Shown: in pieces, positions 1-7,980 of the stretch
How positions within the stretch are numbered: the stretch's first letter is position 1
Layout of the letters: each line of letters opens with the position of its first letter
Source: Paenibacillus aurantius
GTDB lineage: Bacteria; Bacillota; Bacilli; Paenibacillales; NBRC-103111
Assembly: GCF_032268605.1 (NCBI RefSeq)
Contig: NZ_CP130318.1
Location: 5,679,501 to 5,743,500, forward strand
DNA: 64,000 nucleotides
Reading direction: 5' to 3'
Notes under the pieces: model-generated
The model's input: only the letters and a program-made list of their open reading frames with translations
Databases searched by the model: none
What the model was told of the DNA's origin: nothing
Program-made: the position numbers and the translations under genes

Positions 1-515
1 ATGATTTCAAAAACGGCGCTTCCCGTCATCATGACGGCAGCCGGAAGCGCATAGGAGGCAAAGCCCCGGAGACCGAGAAGGCGGACGAGCAGCTCCCGCG
101 CCGGGTAGGCGAGGAGAAAGCCGAACGAGAAGTGAACAAGCCGGTCGTAGTAGCTGCGTTGGGTGGAGAACATAGCCTTCACCCAATGGTCGAAGGGCGT
201 CTGCTGGTAGGAATAATGAGCCCCTATCGTATGGAGGCAGAGGAACAGGGCGATGAGGACGTAAGACAGCCGGCTCCAGCGGAACCGCCGGTAGGTCAAG
301 GCCATGACGGCTAGGAACAGCACGAGGAGAATATTCTCGAGAAGCCAATCCTGCCGGTTGACCGGTTTAATCGCAAGCCACGCCCAGAAGGCGGCATACC
401 CGATAAGAAGAACGAGGAGCACCCCGTTCCGGCGGAGGGGCACCTCGGTCCCGGGGAAGATCTCCCCTTCAGGAGAACGGTTAATAGAAGGGTTCCGGGT
501 GGATTCATGCGGCAT
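1..515 (-). CDS. DUF2238 (YjdF-type) membrane protein, 3' end missing
   Basis: The minus-strand frame is open from an ATG at 513-515 to the left edge (171 codons), so the C-terminus is cut off. AAGGAG sits about 10 nt upstream of this ATG and supports it over an in-frame ATG seven bases later. The protein has a short charged N-terminus, several hydrophobic helices and the motif HTIGAHYSYQQTPFDHW, followed by YDRLVHFSFGF, which are typical of the DUF2238/YjdF inner-membrane family. Function of that family is not established. The gene diverges from the aldose epimerase gene on the other side. Confidence 0.8.
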   Translation of the reverse strand, partial: MPHESTRNPSINRSPEGEIFPGTEVPLRRNGVLLVLLIGYAAFWAWLAIKPVNRQDWLLENILLVLFLAVMALTYRRFRWSRLSYVLIALFLCLHTIGAHYSYQQTPFDHWVKAMFSTQRSYYDRLVHFSFGFLLAYPARELLVRLLGLRGFASYALPAAVMMTGSAVFEI

Positions 516-619
516 GGGCTCTTCGCTCCTTGATCTTTCTATTCTTATTGGGTAGTATGAACCGGATGATGGGGAAGAATGCGTTTTTACCGTTAAAGGA
601 AAAAGGAGAGAAGAAACCC

Positions 620-1489
620 ATGGGCCGTTATCAAGTCGTTCAAACCGTAGATTGTTATCCTGTCTGGGAGCTGGTGGAGGAGGCCACCCGCTCGGTCGTC
701 CGGATCTGCCCGGAACGGGGCGGCATCGTAACCGGATTTCGGTCGAAGGGGCGGGAGCTGCTGTATCTGGACCGGCAAACGTACGAAGACCCCGAGGCGA
801 ACATTCGGGGAGGGATTCCGGTACTGTTCCCGATCTGCGGCCAGCTGCCCGACGGGCGTTACGAATGGGACGGGGAAAGTTTTACGATGCCCAATCACGG
901 AGTGGCCCGGAACCGGCCGTGGGAGGTTGCCGGTACGGAAACCGAGGGACATGCCGCGATTACGCTGAAGCTCACGAGCGATGCCGGGACGCTGGAGTCG
1001 TATCCTTTTGATTTTGAGCTGCGGTTTACTTACCTTCTGAAGGACGGCGGGCTCACCATTCGGCAGGAGTACGGAAACCGCTCGGAAGCAAGCCTGCCGG
1101 TCTACGCCGGGTTCCATCCGTACTTTGCCTCCGACCGGAAGGAGCTGGCCTACGCCTCGGATGCTTCCTCTGTTCTCGATCTTAATGACGGGAGGGAGAA
1201 GCCCTTCCACGGCTCGGTTGACCTTACCGGCCGGAAGGAGGCGGTGTTCCTGCTCGGGACGAAGCAGCGGGAGATTGCCTTTCAGCCGGCGGAAGGGTAC
1301 GGAATCCGGATGTCCTACGGCGGGGAATTCCGCTATATCGTCCTGTGGTCGGTGCCGGACAAGCCTTTTGTCTGTGTGGAGCCTTGGATGGCGAAGACAA
1401 ATGAAATGAATCTCAAAGAGGAGCTCGTGATGATTCCGGCCGGGGAAACGCTCGTGACCGAGCTGGCCATTTCCTGCGGGCCGGCCTGA
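620..1489 (+). CDS. Aldose 1-epimerase family protein
   Basis: A 289-residue protein of the galactose mutarotase-like beta-sandwich family, which interconverts alpha and beta anomers of free or phosphorylated hexoses. Family marks visible are GGIPVLFPICG (about residue 64), HGVARNRPWEV with a conserved His near residue 93, GFHPYF with His near 166, and a C-terminal VCVEPWMAKTNEMN segment carrying the expected Glu. No signal peptide, so cytoplasmic. I chose the ATG at 620 because AAAGGAG lies about 10 nt upstream; an earlier ATG at 530 lacks this. The exact sugar cannot be told; the short form resembles hexose-6-phosphate and LacX-type mutarotases. Confidence 0.85.
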   Translation: MGRYQVVQTVDCYPVWELVEEATRSVVRICPERGGIVTGFRSKGRELLYLDRQTYEDPEANIRGGIPVLFPICGQLPDGRYEWDGESFTMPNHGVARNRPWEVAGTETEGHAAITLKLTSDAGTLESYPFDFELRFTYLLKDGGLTIRQEYGNRSEASLPVYAGFHPYFASDRKELAYASDASSVLDLNDGREKPFHGSVDLTGRKEAVFLLGTKQREIAFQPAEGYGIRMSYGGEFRYIVLWSVPDKPFVCVEPWMAKTNEMNLKEELVMIPAGETLVTELAISCGPA

Positions 1490-1571
1490 CCGCCGCCGGT
1501 ACAAACGCCGTGTACACGGGCGGAGCATTCCCATACAATACCCTATAACGGATTTTGAAGGGGGATGCGAA

Positions 1572-2327
1572 ATGACTGCCCGTTTCCACGGGAAATACCG
1601 CAACGCGCGGCATCCCAAGGTTTCTGTTATCATTCCGGTCAAGAACGAGGTCCGGACCCTGAGGCGCGTCATCCACCAGGCCTACCAGGTGCATCCGCAT
1701 ACCGAGGTCGTCGTGGTTGCGAATGGCTCGACGGACGGGTCCAAGCAGCTGGCCCGAAGAATGGGTGCGCGCGTCTACAGCTACGGGCATTCGCTCGGGC
1801 TCGATGTGGGCCGCAGCATCGGCGCACGCAAGGCAAGAGGCCGGATTTTGCTGTTTACCGACGGGGACATCATTATCCCGGCCTATCAGCTTAGAAAGCT
1901 CGTGAGGGCTGTCGACAACGGGGTCGATGTCGCCTTGAACCGCTATTCCGGCCGGCCTGTACACAAGATCCCGCTGGTTAAGCATGCCCTTAACCTGCTC
2001 ATCTCCCGCCCTGACTTAAAGGGAGCCTCGCTAACGACGATTCCGCATGCGCTCAGCCGAAAAGCTGTCCGCAGGATCGGCACCCGGAAGCTGGCCGTGC
2101 CTCCGAAGGCCCACGCCGTGGCCGCCGCGTCCGGCCTCAGGATGAAGGCGGTCGAATTCATCGAGGTGGGCCGAACCAACCCGAAGAAGAGCCATCACCA
2201 GAACCGCCAGCGCATCGAATCCTTGATCATCGGCGACCACCTGGAGGCGCTTGGCGCATATATCCGCCGCAAGGGCCAAAGGGGCCGGCACACGGACATG
2301 GGCCGCCGGCGGGGCTACGCCCGGTAG
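1572..2327 (+). CDS. Glycosyltransferase family 2 protein
   Basis: A 251-residue GT-A fold transferase. The N-terminus carries the family signature KVSVIIPVKNE (about residues 16-26), then VVVANGSTDGS and a metal/nucleotide-sugar binding LLFTDGD (about 93-99), the DxD-equivalent. There are no membrane helices, and the C-terminus is strongly basic (many Lys/Arg from residue 200 on). AAGGGGG lies about 8 nt before the ATG. It would transfer a sugar from a nucleotide donor to an unknown acceptor. It stands alone between the epimerase gene and a bidirectional terminator, so context does not name a pathway. Confidence 0.85.
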   Translation: MTARFHGKYRNARHPKVSVIIPVKNEVRTLRRVIHQAYQVHPHTEVVVVANGSTDGSKQLARRMGARVYSYGHSLGLDVGRSIGARKARGRILLFTDGDIIIPAYQLRKLVRAVDNGVDVALNRYSGRPVHKIPLVKHALNLLISRPDLKGASLTTIPHALSRKAVRRIGTRKLAVPPKAHAVAAASGLRMKAVEFIEVGRTNPKKSHHQNRQRIESLIIGDHLEALGAYIRRKGQRGRHTDMGRRRGYAR

Positions 2328-2542
2328 GGTGAGACCAGGGGCAGCAGGCTGGGCTGCGATCGAGTGACGAAAGGGCCGCGCTCGCGATCGAACGAGCGGC
2401 CCGCTTTGGCAGGAACGGCCCGCCCGGCCAAGAAGAGAGCGCCGGCTCGCTTCCGGCTGCGCGCCAGTGATCATCGGGCCCTCTTAGGAAGGCGCTGATG
2501 GCCTTTCGCCGCAGTGCGGGCAGCCCGGCCTTGCTCCATACC

Positions 2543-2575
2543 AAAAAAGGCAGACCCTGCGAGGTCTGCCTTTTT
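2543..2575. terminator. Bidirectional terminator between GT2 and usp genes
   Basis: An 8-bp stem GGCAGACC / GGTCTGCC with a 6-nt loop, flanked by AAAAAA on the left and TTTTT on the right. It can end transcription from both the plus-strand glycosyltransferase and the minus-strand MFS-usp unit. Confidence 0.85.
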
Positions 2576-2590
2576 GGCGTTAGCCGCTGC

Positions 2591-3013
2591 TTATTTGACG
2601 ATCATCACCGGACAGCGAGCCTGCTGGATGACGGCATGGCTCACGCTGCCAAGCAGAAGCTCCTTGACGAGCCCGTTGCCCCGGGAGCCCATGACGATCA
2701 GTCCGCATTCCTCTTCGCGGGCAAGCCGCAGGATAATCTCCGCCGGGTCGCCGTTCCGGGCGAGAGAGCGGTACGGGATGCCGGCATCCTTCAGGGCAGC
2801 CACGGCCGGCTCCAGAATGCGGCGTCCCTCCTCCTCCACCGCTTCCTCCAGATTGACGCCGATTGGCGGCTCGTTCATGGCAAAGCTCGGGTTCACGTGA
2901 AGAACCACAAGCTCGGGCGGGACCGGAAGCGAACGGGCCAGCGATACGGCGTGAGCAAGGGCACGGGCGGAGGATTCGGATCCGTCCACCGGCACAAGAA
3001 GCTTTTCGTACAT
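2591..3013 (-). CDS. Universal stress protein (UspA family), ATP-binding type
   Basis: A 140-residue single-domain Usp. It opens with MYEKLLVPVDGSESS and ends with the nucleotide-binding signature GSRGNGLVKELLLGSVS, which fits G-2X-G-9X-G-S, followed by CPVMIVK. This is the ATP-binding subclass. The start is set by AAGGAGG about 8 nt upstream of the ATG at 3013; the longer in-frame start at 3037 would lie within the upstream gene's end. It follows the MFS gene by 13 bp, so both are probably one transcript. Confidence 0.9.
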   Translation of the reverse strand: MYEKLLVPVDGSESSARALAHAVSLARSLPVPPELVVLHVNPSFAMNEPPIGVNLEEAVEEEGRRILEPAVAALKDAGIPYRSLARNGDPAEIILRLAREEECGLIVMGSRGNGLVKELLLGSVSHAVIQQARCPVMIVK

Positions 3014-3026
3014 AGGAATCTCCTCC

Positions 3027-4241
3027 TTAATGGGCATCGGCGGCGTCGATTCCGCTCAGATGTCTTCTTCTTGCGATCAGGACGACAACGCCGATCAGCA
3101 CCATGAACGCCCCCATATAGAAGGGCGACTCCGCCCGGTACCACTCCGACAGCTTCCCCGCTAGCCACGGGGAGATGGCTCCGCCCACGAACCGGACAAA
3201 GCTGTAAGCCGCGGAAGCGACGGAACGCTCGACCGGCGCCGCCTGCATGACGGCGGTGGTGATCAGCGTATTGTTGATGCCGAGGAAGATGCCCGCGGCA
3301 ATGACGGCGATGATGACCGTCTTCGGCGAATGCTGGATCGTACCGGCGGCCATCACCAGCAGGTCGACAGCGAATAAGATGAGCATGGCGCAGATGGACC
3401 GCACGGAACCGAACCGGCGCTGCAGCCTCGGCGCCACGAAGACCGACGTAATGGCGAGCATCATGCCCCAGCCGAAGAACACGTAGCCCAATCCGTGCTC
3501 ATTAAGCTCCATTACATAGGGAGAGTAGGCGAGCAGCGTGAAGAAGCCGTAGTTATACAAGAGCGCCGTGATCGCCAAGGTCATCAGCGCCGGATAGCCG
3601 AGGGCCTTGAACGGATCGGCGAGCGAGCTGCGGTTCTTCGGCTTGGGGGTCTTGGGCAGCAGGAAGACAATCGAGATGAAGGCAATCGCCATCAGTACGC
3701 TGACCCCGAAGAACGGCCCCCGCCACGAGATCGAGCCGAGCTCCCCGCCGAGCAGCGGACCGACCGAGATGCCGAGTCCGAGCGCCGCTTCGTACAGAAT
3801 GATCGCCCGGGCGGTCCCGGAGGTCGACAAGCCCACGATGGCGGACAAGGCGGTGGCGATAAACAAGGCGTTGCCGAGTCCCCAGCCGCCGCGGTACCCG
3901 ACGATTCCTTCAATGCTGCCGGCGGCACCGCCGAGAGCCGAGAAGAGCACGATGAGCAGAATTCCGCTCAACAAAGTCCATTTGACGCCGATCCGGCTCG
4001 AGACTACCCCGGTAATGAGCATCGCTATCCCGGTTACGAGGTTATAGCTTGTAAAAAGCAGCGAGACCTGGCTCTTGCTGGCATGAAGCTTCTCCGCAAT
4101 GGCTGGAAGGATGGGGTCGACCAGCCCCAGTCCCATAAAGGAAATAACACAAGCAAAAGCAACGGCCCAAACCGCCTTCGGCTGGTCAAAAAAACCGCCC
4201 CGCCGCGGGAGCCCGTCAGACCCTGCTGAATAAGATTTCAT
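3027..4241 (-). CDS. MFS transporter (DHA1-type drug efflux family)
   Basis: About 404 residues with roughly 12 hydrophobic helices. The loop 2-3 motif A appears in degenerate form as GVVSSRIGVKW and motif C as GLGISVGPLLGGELG in helix 5, marking a drug:H+ antiporter-like member. The ATG at 4241 is 9 nt after GGAGG; the upstream ATG at 4250 abuts the GGAGG directly and is less likely. A short leader reading frame ends in an ATGA overlap with this start, so translation may be coupled to it. The promoter is at 4416-4444. The downstream partner is the universal stress gene. Substrate unknown. Confidence 0.85.
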   Translation of the reverse strand: MKSYSAGSDGLPRRGGFFDQPKAVWAVAFACVISFMGLGLVDPILPAIAEKLHASKSQVSLLFTSYNLVTGIAMLITGVVSSRIGVKWTLLSGILLIVLFSALGGAAGSIEGIVGYRGGWGLGNALFIATALSAIVGLSTSGTARAIILYEAALGLGISVGPLLGGELGSISWRGPFFGVSVLMAIAFISIVFLLPKTPKPKNRSSLADPFKALGYPALMTLAITALLYNYGFFTLLAYSPYVMELNEHGLGYVFFGWGMMLAITSVFVAPRLQRRFGSVRSICAMLILFAVDLLVMAAGTIQHSPKTVIIAVIAAGIFLGINNTLITTAVMQAAPVERSVASAAYSFVRFVGGAISPWLAGKLSEWYRAESPFYMGAFMVLIGVVVLIARRRHLSGIDAADAH

Positions 4242-4369
4242 AGATGACATCCTCCACTTCCGTATAAGTCGCACGTCCGGGATGTGATGATTGGCTGATA
4301 GGCGAGGCAGCAAGAGCCCGCCGTGCCCAGCGCTTCCCTTCTATACATAAAAAAGCGCGCCGATTTCAT
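4238..4369 (-). CDS. Possible leader ORF overlapping the MFS start (43 codons)
   Basis: A 43-codon frame starts at ATG 4367-4369 with AAGGAG 5 nt upstream and stops at TGA 4238-4240, sharing ATGA with the MFS start codon. Its own start codon lies inside the stem-loop at 4357-4375, so RNA folding would hide it. The predicted peptide is Cys-rich and Arg-rich, has no family resemblance I recognise, and may be a regulatory leader rather than a functional product. A chance open frame is a real alternative in this GC-rich DNA. Confidence 0.4.
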   Translation of the reverse strand: MKSARFFMYRREALGTAGSCCLAYQPIITSRTCDLYGSGGCHL

Positions 4370-4375
4370 CGGCGC
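4357..4375 (-). promoter_or_regulatory. Hairpin in MFS leader: attenuator or start-sequestering element
   Basis: Perfect 8-bp stem GCGCCGAT / ATCGGCGC with a 3-nt loop; on the minus strand it is followed by GCTTTTTTATG. It lies downstream of the predicted promoter (4416-4444) and upstream of the MFS gene. It could end transcription early, or hide the leader start codon, which is inside it. It could alternatively simply terminate readthrough from serS. Confidence 0.6.
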
Positions 4376-4415
4376 TCCTTATTACTGTTCTCTCCGGTTG
4401 TGCTTTCTATACTTT

Positions 4416-4444
4416 AGTATATCAATAGTTAACGTTAACGTCAA
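4416..4444 (-). promoter_or_regulatory. Promoter with palindromic operator for MFS-usp
   Basis: Minus strand: -35 TTGACG (4439-4444), 17-bp spacer, -10 TATACT (4416-4421). The spacer contains the perfect palindrome GTTAACGTTAAC (4428-4439), which touches the -35 box, a typical place for a repressor to block polymerase. The cognate regulator is not in the window. Confidence 0.65.
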
Positions 4445-4524
4445 CGTTTGATGGAAGACGGTCAAAATCTAAGTCAAAGTCTAAGTCAGCTGCAAAGAAG
4501 CTCCTTGAGCCGGTCCGTCAGCTT

Positions 4525-5859
4525 TTACGCGCGGAGCTCTTTTCGTCCTCCCATATACGGCTGCAGAGCGTCCGGGATCCGCACGCTTCCATCCTCCTGC
4601 TGATGAATCTCCAAGAGAGGAATCAGGATGCGCGGGCTTGCCACTGCCGTATTGTTCAGGGTGTGGCAGAAGTGCAGCTTGCCGTCGGCCCCGCGGTACT
4701 GGATACGCGAACGGCGGGCCTGGAAGTCGTGCAGGTTCGACGCCGAGTGGGTTTCCCCGTACGCCCCGCGATTCGGCATCCACGTTTCGATGTCGTACTG
4801 CTTGTAGGTTTTCTGCGCCATATCTCCCGCACACACCGCCATGACCCGGTACGGCAGCTCCAGAAGCTGCAGGATTTCCTCCGCATGGCCCGTGATCTCC
4901 TGCAAGAGCCTCTCCGACAGCGCGGGATCGGCTTCGCACAAGACCACCTGCTCCACCTTGGCAAACTGGTGGACCCGGTAAAGCCCGTGAACGTCCCGGC
5001 CGGCCGAGCCTACCTCCCGGCGGAAGCAGGCCGACACCGCCGCGAGCCGGATAGGCTCCCGCAGGTCCACGACCTCGTCCGCGTAATAGCTGACGAGCGG
5101 CACCTCCGAGGTGCCCGCCAGCCATTTGTCTTCCTCCGCCAGCCGATAGGTCTGCTCCTCCCCAAGCGGAAAATAGCCGGTATTCCGCATCGCCTCCGTG
5201 CGAACCATGACGGGCACTTCCAGAAGGGTAAAACCTTTGGCCGCCAGCCGGTCTACCGCCAGCTGCTGGACGGCTCGGTGAAGCAGGACGCCTGCCCCTT
5301 TCAAATAATAGCTGCGGCTTCCGCCTGTCTTGACCCCTCTGGCCAAATCCAGAAGGCCGAGCCGTTCCCCGAGCGTGACATGGTCCGCCTCTTCAAAGGG
5401 AAACGCCGGCGGTTCCCCGACCCGCCGGAGCTCCACGTTGTCCTCGTCCGATTCCCCGTCCGGGGTATCGGGGGAGACCACGTTCGGCACCAGGGCCATC
5501 AGTTGCCCGAACCTCCGCTCGGCGTCCTGCAGCTTCGGCTGCAGGACGTTCAGCTTATCCTGGATAAGGCCGACCCGGCCCTTGGCCTCCTCCGCCTTAT
5601 CATCTCCTGCCTGGCCTTTGACCTCCTCCGCCAGGCTCTCGGCTTCTTCCGCCCGGCCTTCTACTCGGCCCGCCAGCAGACGGCCGATTTCCCGGGACAG
5701 CCGGTTTCTTTCCTGCCGCAGCCCTTCCGTCTCCTGCTGCAGAAGGCGTTTGACCCGGTCCGCCTCCAGCAGGTCCTCCACCTTCAGCCGGATATTTTTC
5801 CGGTCAGCCGCCTCCTGTACCTTTTCCCGGTTATCCCGGATCCACTTGATGTCCAGCAT
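4525..5859 (-). CDS. serS: Seryl-tRNA synthetase
   Basis: Charges tRNA-Ser (and tRNA-Sec precursors) with serine in the cytoplasm; class II synthetase, 444 residues. The N-terminal MLDIKWIRDNREKVQEA leads into the long tRNA-binding coiled coil (about residues 30-110), here with an extra charged Ala/Glu-rich stretch. Motif 2 is FRREVGSAGRDVHGLYRVHQF and motif 3 contains PRILIPLLEIHQQEDGSVRIP followed by LQPYMGG. Motif 3 departs from the commoner GRTLVAILEN form, which suggests a paralogue or a divergent serS2. Start chosen for GGAG 9 nt upstream. Expression is controlled by the T-box leader just upstream. Confidence 0.93.
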   Translation of the reverse strand: MLDIKWIRDNREKVQEAADRKNIRLKVEDLLEADRVKRLLQQETEGLRQERNRLSREIGRLLAGRVEGRAEEAESLAEEVKGQAGDDKAEEAKGRVGLIQDKLNVLQPKLQDAERRFGQLMALVPNVVSPDTPDGESDEDNVELRRVGEPPAFPFEEADHVTLGERLGLLDLARGVKTGGSRSYYLKGAGVLLHRAVQQLAVDRLAAKGFTLLEVPVMVRTEAMRNTGYFPLGEEQTYRLAEEDKWLAGTSEVPLVSYYADEVVDLREPIRLAAVSACFRREVGSAGRDVHGLYRVHQFAKVEQVVLCEADPALSERLLQEITGHAEEILQLLELPYRVMAVCAGDMAQKTYKQYDIETWMPNRGAYGETHSASNLHDFQARRSRIQYRGADGKLHFCHTLNNTAVASPRILIPLLEIHQQEDGSVRIPDALQPYMGGRKELRA

Positions 5860-5885
5860 CCGCATCCGCTCCTTTTCTAAAAAAC

Positions 5886-6125
5886 ACAAAAAGCGCCCTC
5901 ATCCTTATGGGACGAGGAGCGCTTCTGTACTCGCGGTGCCACCCAACTTGACCGGACGCGAGGTCCGATCCACTTTGGTTCCGCGGTAACGGGCGGTGCC
6001 GGATGACTTAGGGGGAGTCCGGGACGGATCCGGAACGAATCCGAGTCGGATCCCCTTGACGAAAACGCCTCCGAGTTGGATTCTCATCATTGGCCTGATT
6101 CCGCTATGCAATTTCCAGTAGTATA
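5886..6125 (-). promoter_or_regulatory. T-box leader upstream of serS
   Basis: On the minus strand the leader has the conserved T-box GGGTGGCACCGCGAG (about 5929-5945), preceded by CCGTTACCGCGG (about 5980-5992), then the terminator hairpin AAGCGC...GCGCTT with a T-run. Uncharged tRNA-Ser would stabilise the antiterminator through the T-box and permit serS transcription. A candidate Stem I region with AATGATGAGAA and UCC triplets lies at about 6035-6100; UCC would be a Ser specifier, but I could not fold Stem I with certainty. Confidence 0.85.
5888..5925 (-). terminator. T-box-controlled terminator
   Basis: Stem AAGCGC plus inner CCTC/GTCC pairing with GGATGAGG and GCGCTT, followed by TTTTTG and more T residues on the minus strand. 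It ends about 30 nt before the serS start and competes with the T-box antiterminator. Confidence 0.8.
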
Positions 6126-6185
6126 GCGGGAACAGCCGGAAATGGCAAGCCCAGAGAGATTTTACCCGCTGAGAGGGCGTCGGTT

Positions 6186-6710
6186 TTAGAACGGGTAGAC
6201 CTTAAACCTTCCATTGTCGGAGGAGAATTTCAAGATATTCCCGTCTGCTGGGATTCCTTCGAAGTAGGCACCTATGCAACCGGTCGTACACCTATGCCCG
6301 GATAACATGATCGTGGCGCCGCTTCCCTTAAACTTGGCTTGGAGTTGATGCATAAACTCAAAGACTCGCTTCATGAAATTTTGAATATCCTCCACCCCCT
6401 TATAAAGCCTCGGGTTCGGAATGACGCCTGCCATCGTCACTTCACTTCTTTTCCGGTTATCGGCTTCCCCTAAGTCAAATACGTCCAGCCTCTCGTCGAT
6501 GATAACAGCCGCCCCTGTTGCCAGTTCGGCGGTTTGAACAGCCCGTTCTTGCGGGGAGGAGTACACGTAGTCAAAGCGGATATGGGTTAATTCGTTTTTT
6601 AAGGCTTCCGCTTGCTCCCTGCCCTGCCGATTTAAAGGCAAGCCTTTTCGTCCCTGAAGTCTTCCTTCTTTGTTCAAATCCGTCTGCCCATGCCTTACGA
6701 CATAAATCAT
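6186..6710 (-). CDS. Histidine phosphatase family protein
   Basis: 174 residues of the phosphoglycerate-mutase-like (histidine phosphatase) superfamily. The catalytic RHG is at residues 6-8 (VVRHGQTDLNKEG), the phosphate-binding Arg is in YSSPQERAVQTAE, and the second His is in SGHRCTTG near residue 140. Such proteins remove phosphate from small metabolites or proteins through a phospho-His intermediate. GGGAGG lies 8 nt before the ATG. It stands alone between the T-box leader and a divergently oriented small membrane gene, and the substrate is unknown. Confidence 0.85.
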   Translation of the reverse strand: MIYVVRHGQTDLNKEGRLQGRKGLPLNRQGREQAEALKNELTHIRFDYVYSSPQERAVQTAELATGAAVIIDERLDVFDLGEADNRKRSEVTMAGVIPNPRLYKGVEDIQNFMKRVFEFMHQLQAKFKGSGATIMLSGHRCTTGCIGAYFEGIPADGNILKFSSDNGRFKVYPF

Positions 6711-6916
6711 AAAGTCCGCCTCCCACTCCTATCAATCCAATCTAACAAATAATACCATATAATGGTGTTTGGATACGGGAATACAGCATGGGTTTGTAGT
6801 ACATCGATTCGTTATTAGTTCATTGTCTTACAGCTTTTGGGCAATGTCTTCGATCCCTAATCCTTAATATGGTAAAATATGTAATACATTAATCAAAGAA
6901 TGGAGCAGCCTTGTTG

Positions 6917-7309
6917 ATGAGTGAACAAATGATTGGTTGGGTGAAGGGGGGACTCGGGCTTGTGTCAGCTTCCGTCTCTTTAGCCTTACTGGGACTATGG
7001 GTTCGAAGACACCGTTCCGCTTACGGATGGTTAGCGGCCCACCTGCTCTTCGTCACTTGGGCCTTGATTGGAGTACTTGAGGTAGCGGAGGCGCGAAGAA
7101 ACCCTTTCGCCCCAACTTGGGGCCAGGGAATGGAGCAAGCCGTGCGGATGTCCCTAGCGCTGGACCGGTCCTTGAAGCTGATCTGGTCCGGCCTCTTCTT
7201 GACGGCGGGCATGGTCTGCCTCGTGGTCGGACTCGTCCTCCTCCGCAAAACATCCAGGAGCTGCCGATCGAGACGCCGGGCCGGTGGGACGCCGTCTAGC
7301 CCGATCTGA
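6917..7309 (+). CDS. Small membrane protein, unknown family
   Basis: About 130 residues with three hydrophobic stretches (roughly residues 10-30, 38-56 and 90-110) and a basic C-terminal tail. I do not recognise a family. GGAG at 6902-6905 precedes two TTG codons (6911, 6914) and the ATG at 6917; the TTGs are closer to ideal spacing, so the true start may be 2 codons upstream. AT-rich promoter-like DNA lies at about 6860-6890. No operon partner is visible. Confidence 0.6.
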   Translation: MSEQMIGWVKGGLGLVSASVSLALLGLWVRRHRSAYGWLAAHLLFVTWALIGVLEVAEARRNPFAPTWGQGMEQAVRMSLALDRSLKLIWSGLFLTAGMVCLVVGLVLLRKTSRSCRSRRRAGGTPSSPI

Positions 7310-7518
7310 CGGCGCTCGAGAAAATAATCAGCGGCAGGCTGCCGGGCAGGGCCCTGCCGCCATGGAGGAAGGCGGGACGCGAGAGGCTTGGGCGGGTCGA
7401 GACGTATGCCAGGCTTGGGCGGGCTGCTGTGGAGAAAGTGAGACGCAAGAGGAGTGAGGAAGCTTAGGCTGGGTCCTCACGCCGGTCTTCCGCGCCATTC
7501 CTCTGCGGGAAGACAACG

Positions 7519-7720
7519 ATAGAGGAACTACGGTTCGCTAATGGCCCCTTTTCCCGGCAGAAGCCGAACTTAGCGGAACGAAAATCCTCTATTTAGACGG
7601 CCAATCAGCAAAAAGAGGCCGTTTCGGGTCATTTCCGCCGAAATAGAGCCTCTGTGTTCCTCTATTTTCTCTGGCTTCCTCCCATTTGGCGGAATAAGGA
7701 ACTTCCGTTCCGCTATTCGC
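7519..7720. repeat. Intergenic array of four imperfect palindromic units
   Basis: Within the long non-coding stretch 7310-7980 there are four related 22-33-nt units built from TAGCGGAAC/TAGAGGAAC and their complements: 7519-7542, 7571-7594, 7641-7668 and 7688-7720. Each is an imperfect inverted repeat, for example GCGGAATAAGGAACTTCC near GGAAC and CCGCTATT. Similar AGCGGAACT...TTCCGCTAT sequences are, from memory, common between genes in Paenibacillus. A short reading frame can be drawn through it but looks incidental. The rest of 7310-7980 shows nothing I can identify. Confidence 0.65.
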
Positions 7721-7980
7721 ATAGCACGGGTAACCGGAAGCAAGGTAACTGCTGATCCCTTGTCGGCGGCATTCAGAAGCAGCAGCCAGCAGAGATACCG
7801 CTTCTCGGTAAGCAAGGCGGGCAAGGGGGAGCTGGCTGCCGGATCAAATCGGATCGGCGAAGCCTTTGAAACACTAACTCACGAGCCGCAGGCCGCCGAC
7901 AAGGCCGCCCGCCTGCAGCCAATGCAGCTCCGCTCCTGTCCCCGCCTCCGCCAACCCGCCCTCCGCCCGCAGCTTCTCGC

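Noticed and set aside
4603-5880. 425-codon plus-strand frame opposite serS
   Set aside because: Antisense shadow of a clear seryl-tRNA synthetase.
7570-7824. 84-codon minus-strand frame
   Set aside because: Lies across the palindromic repeat array, with no ribosome site or domain.
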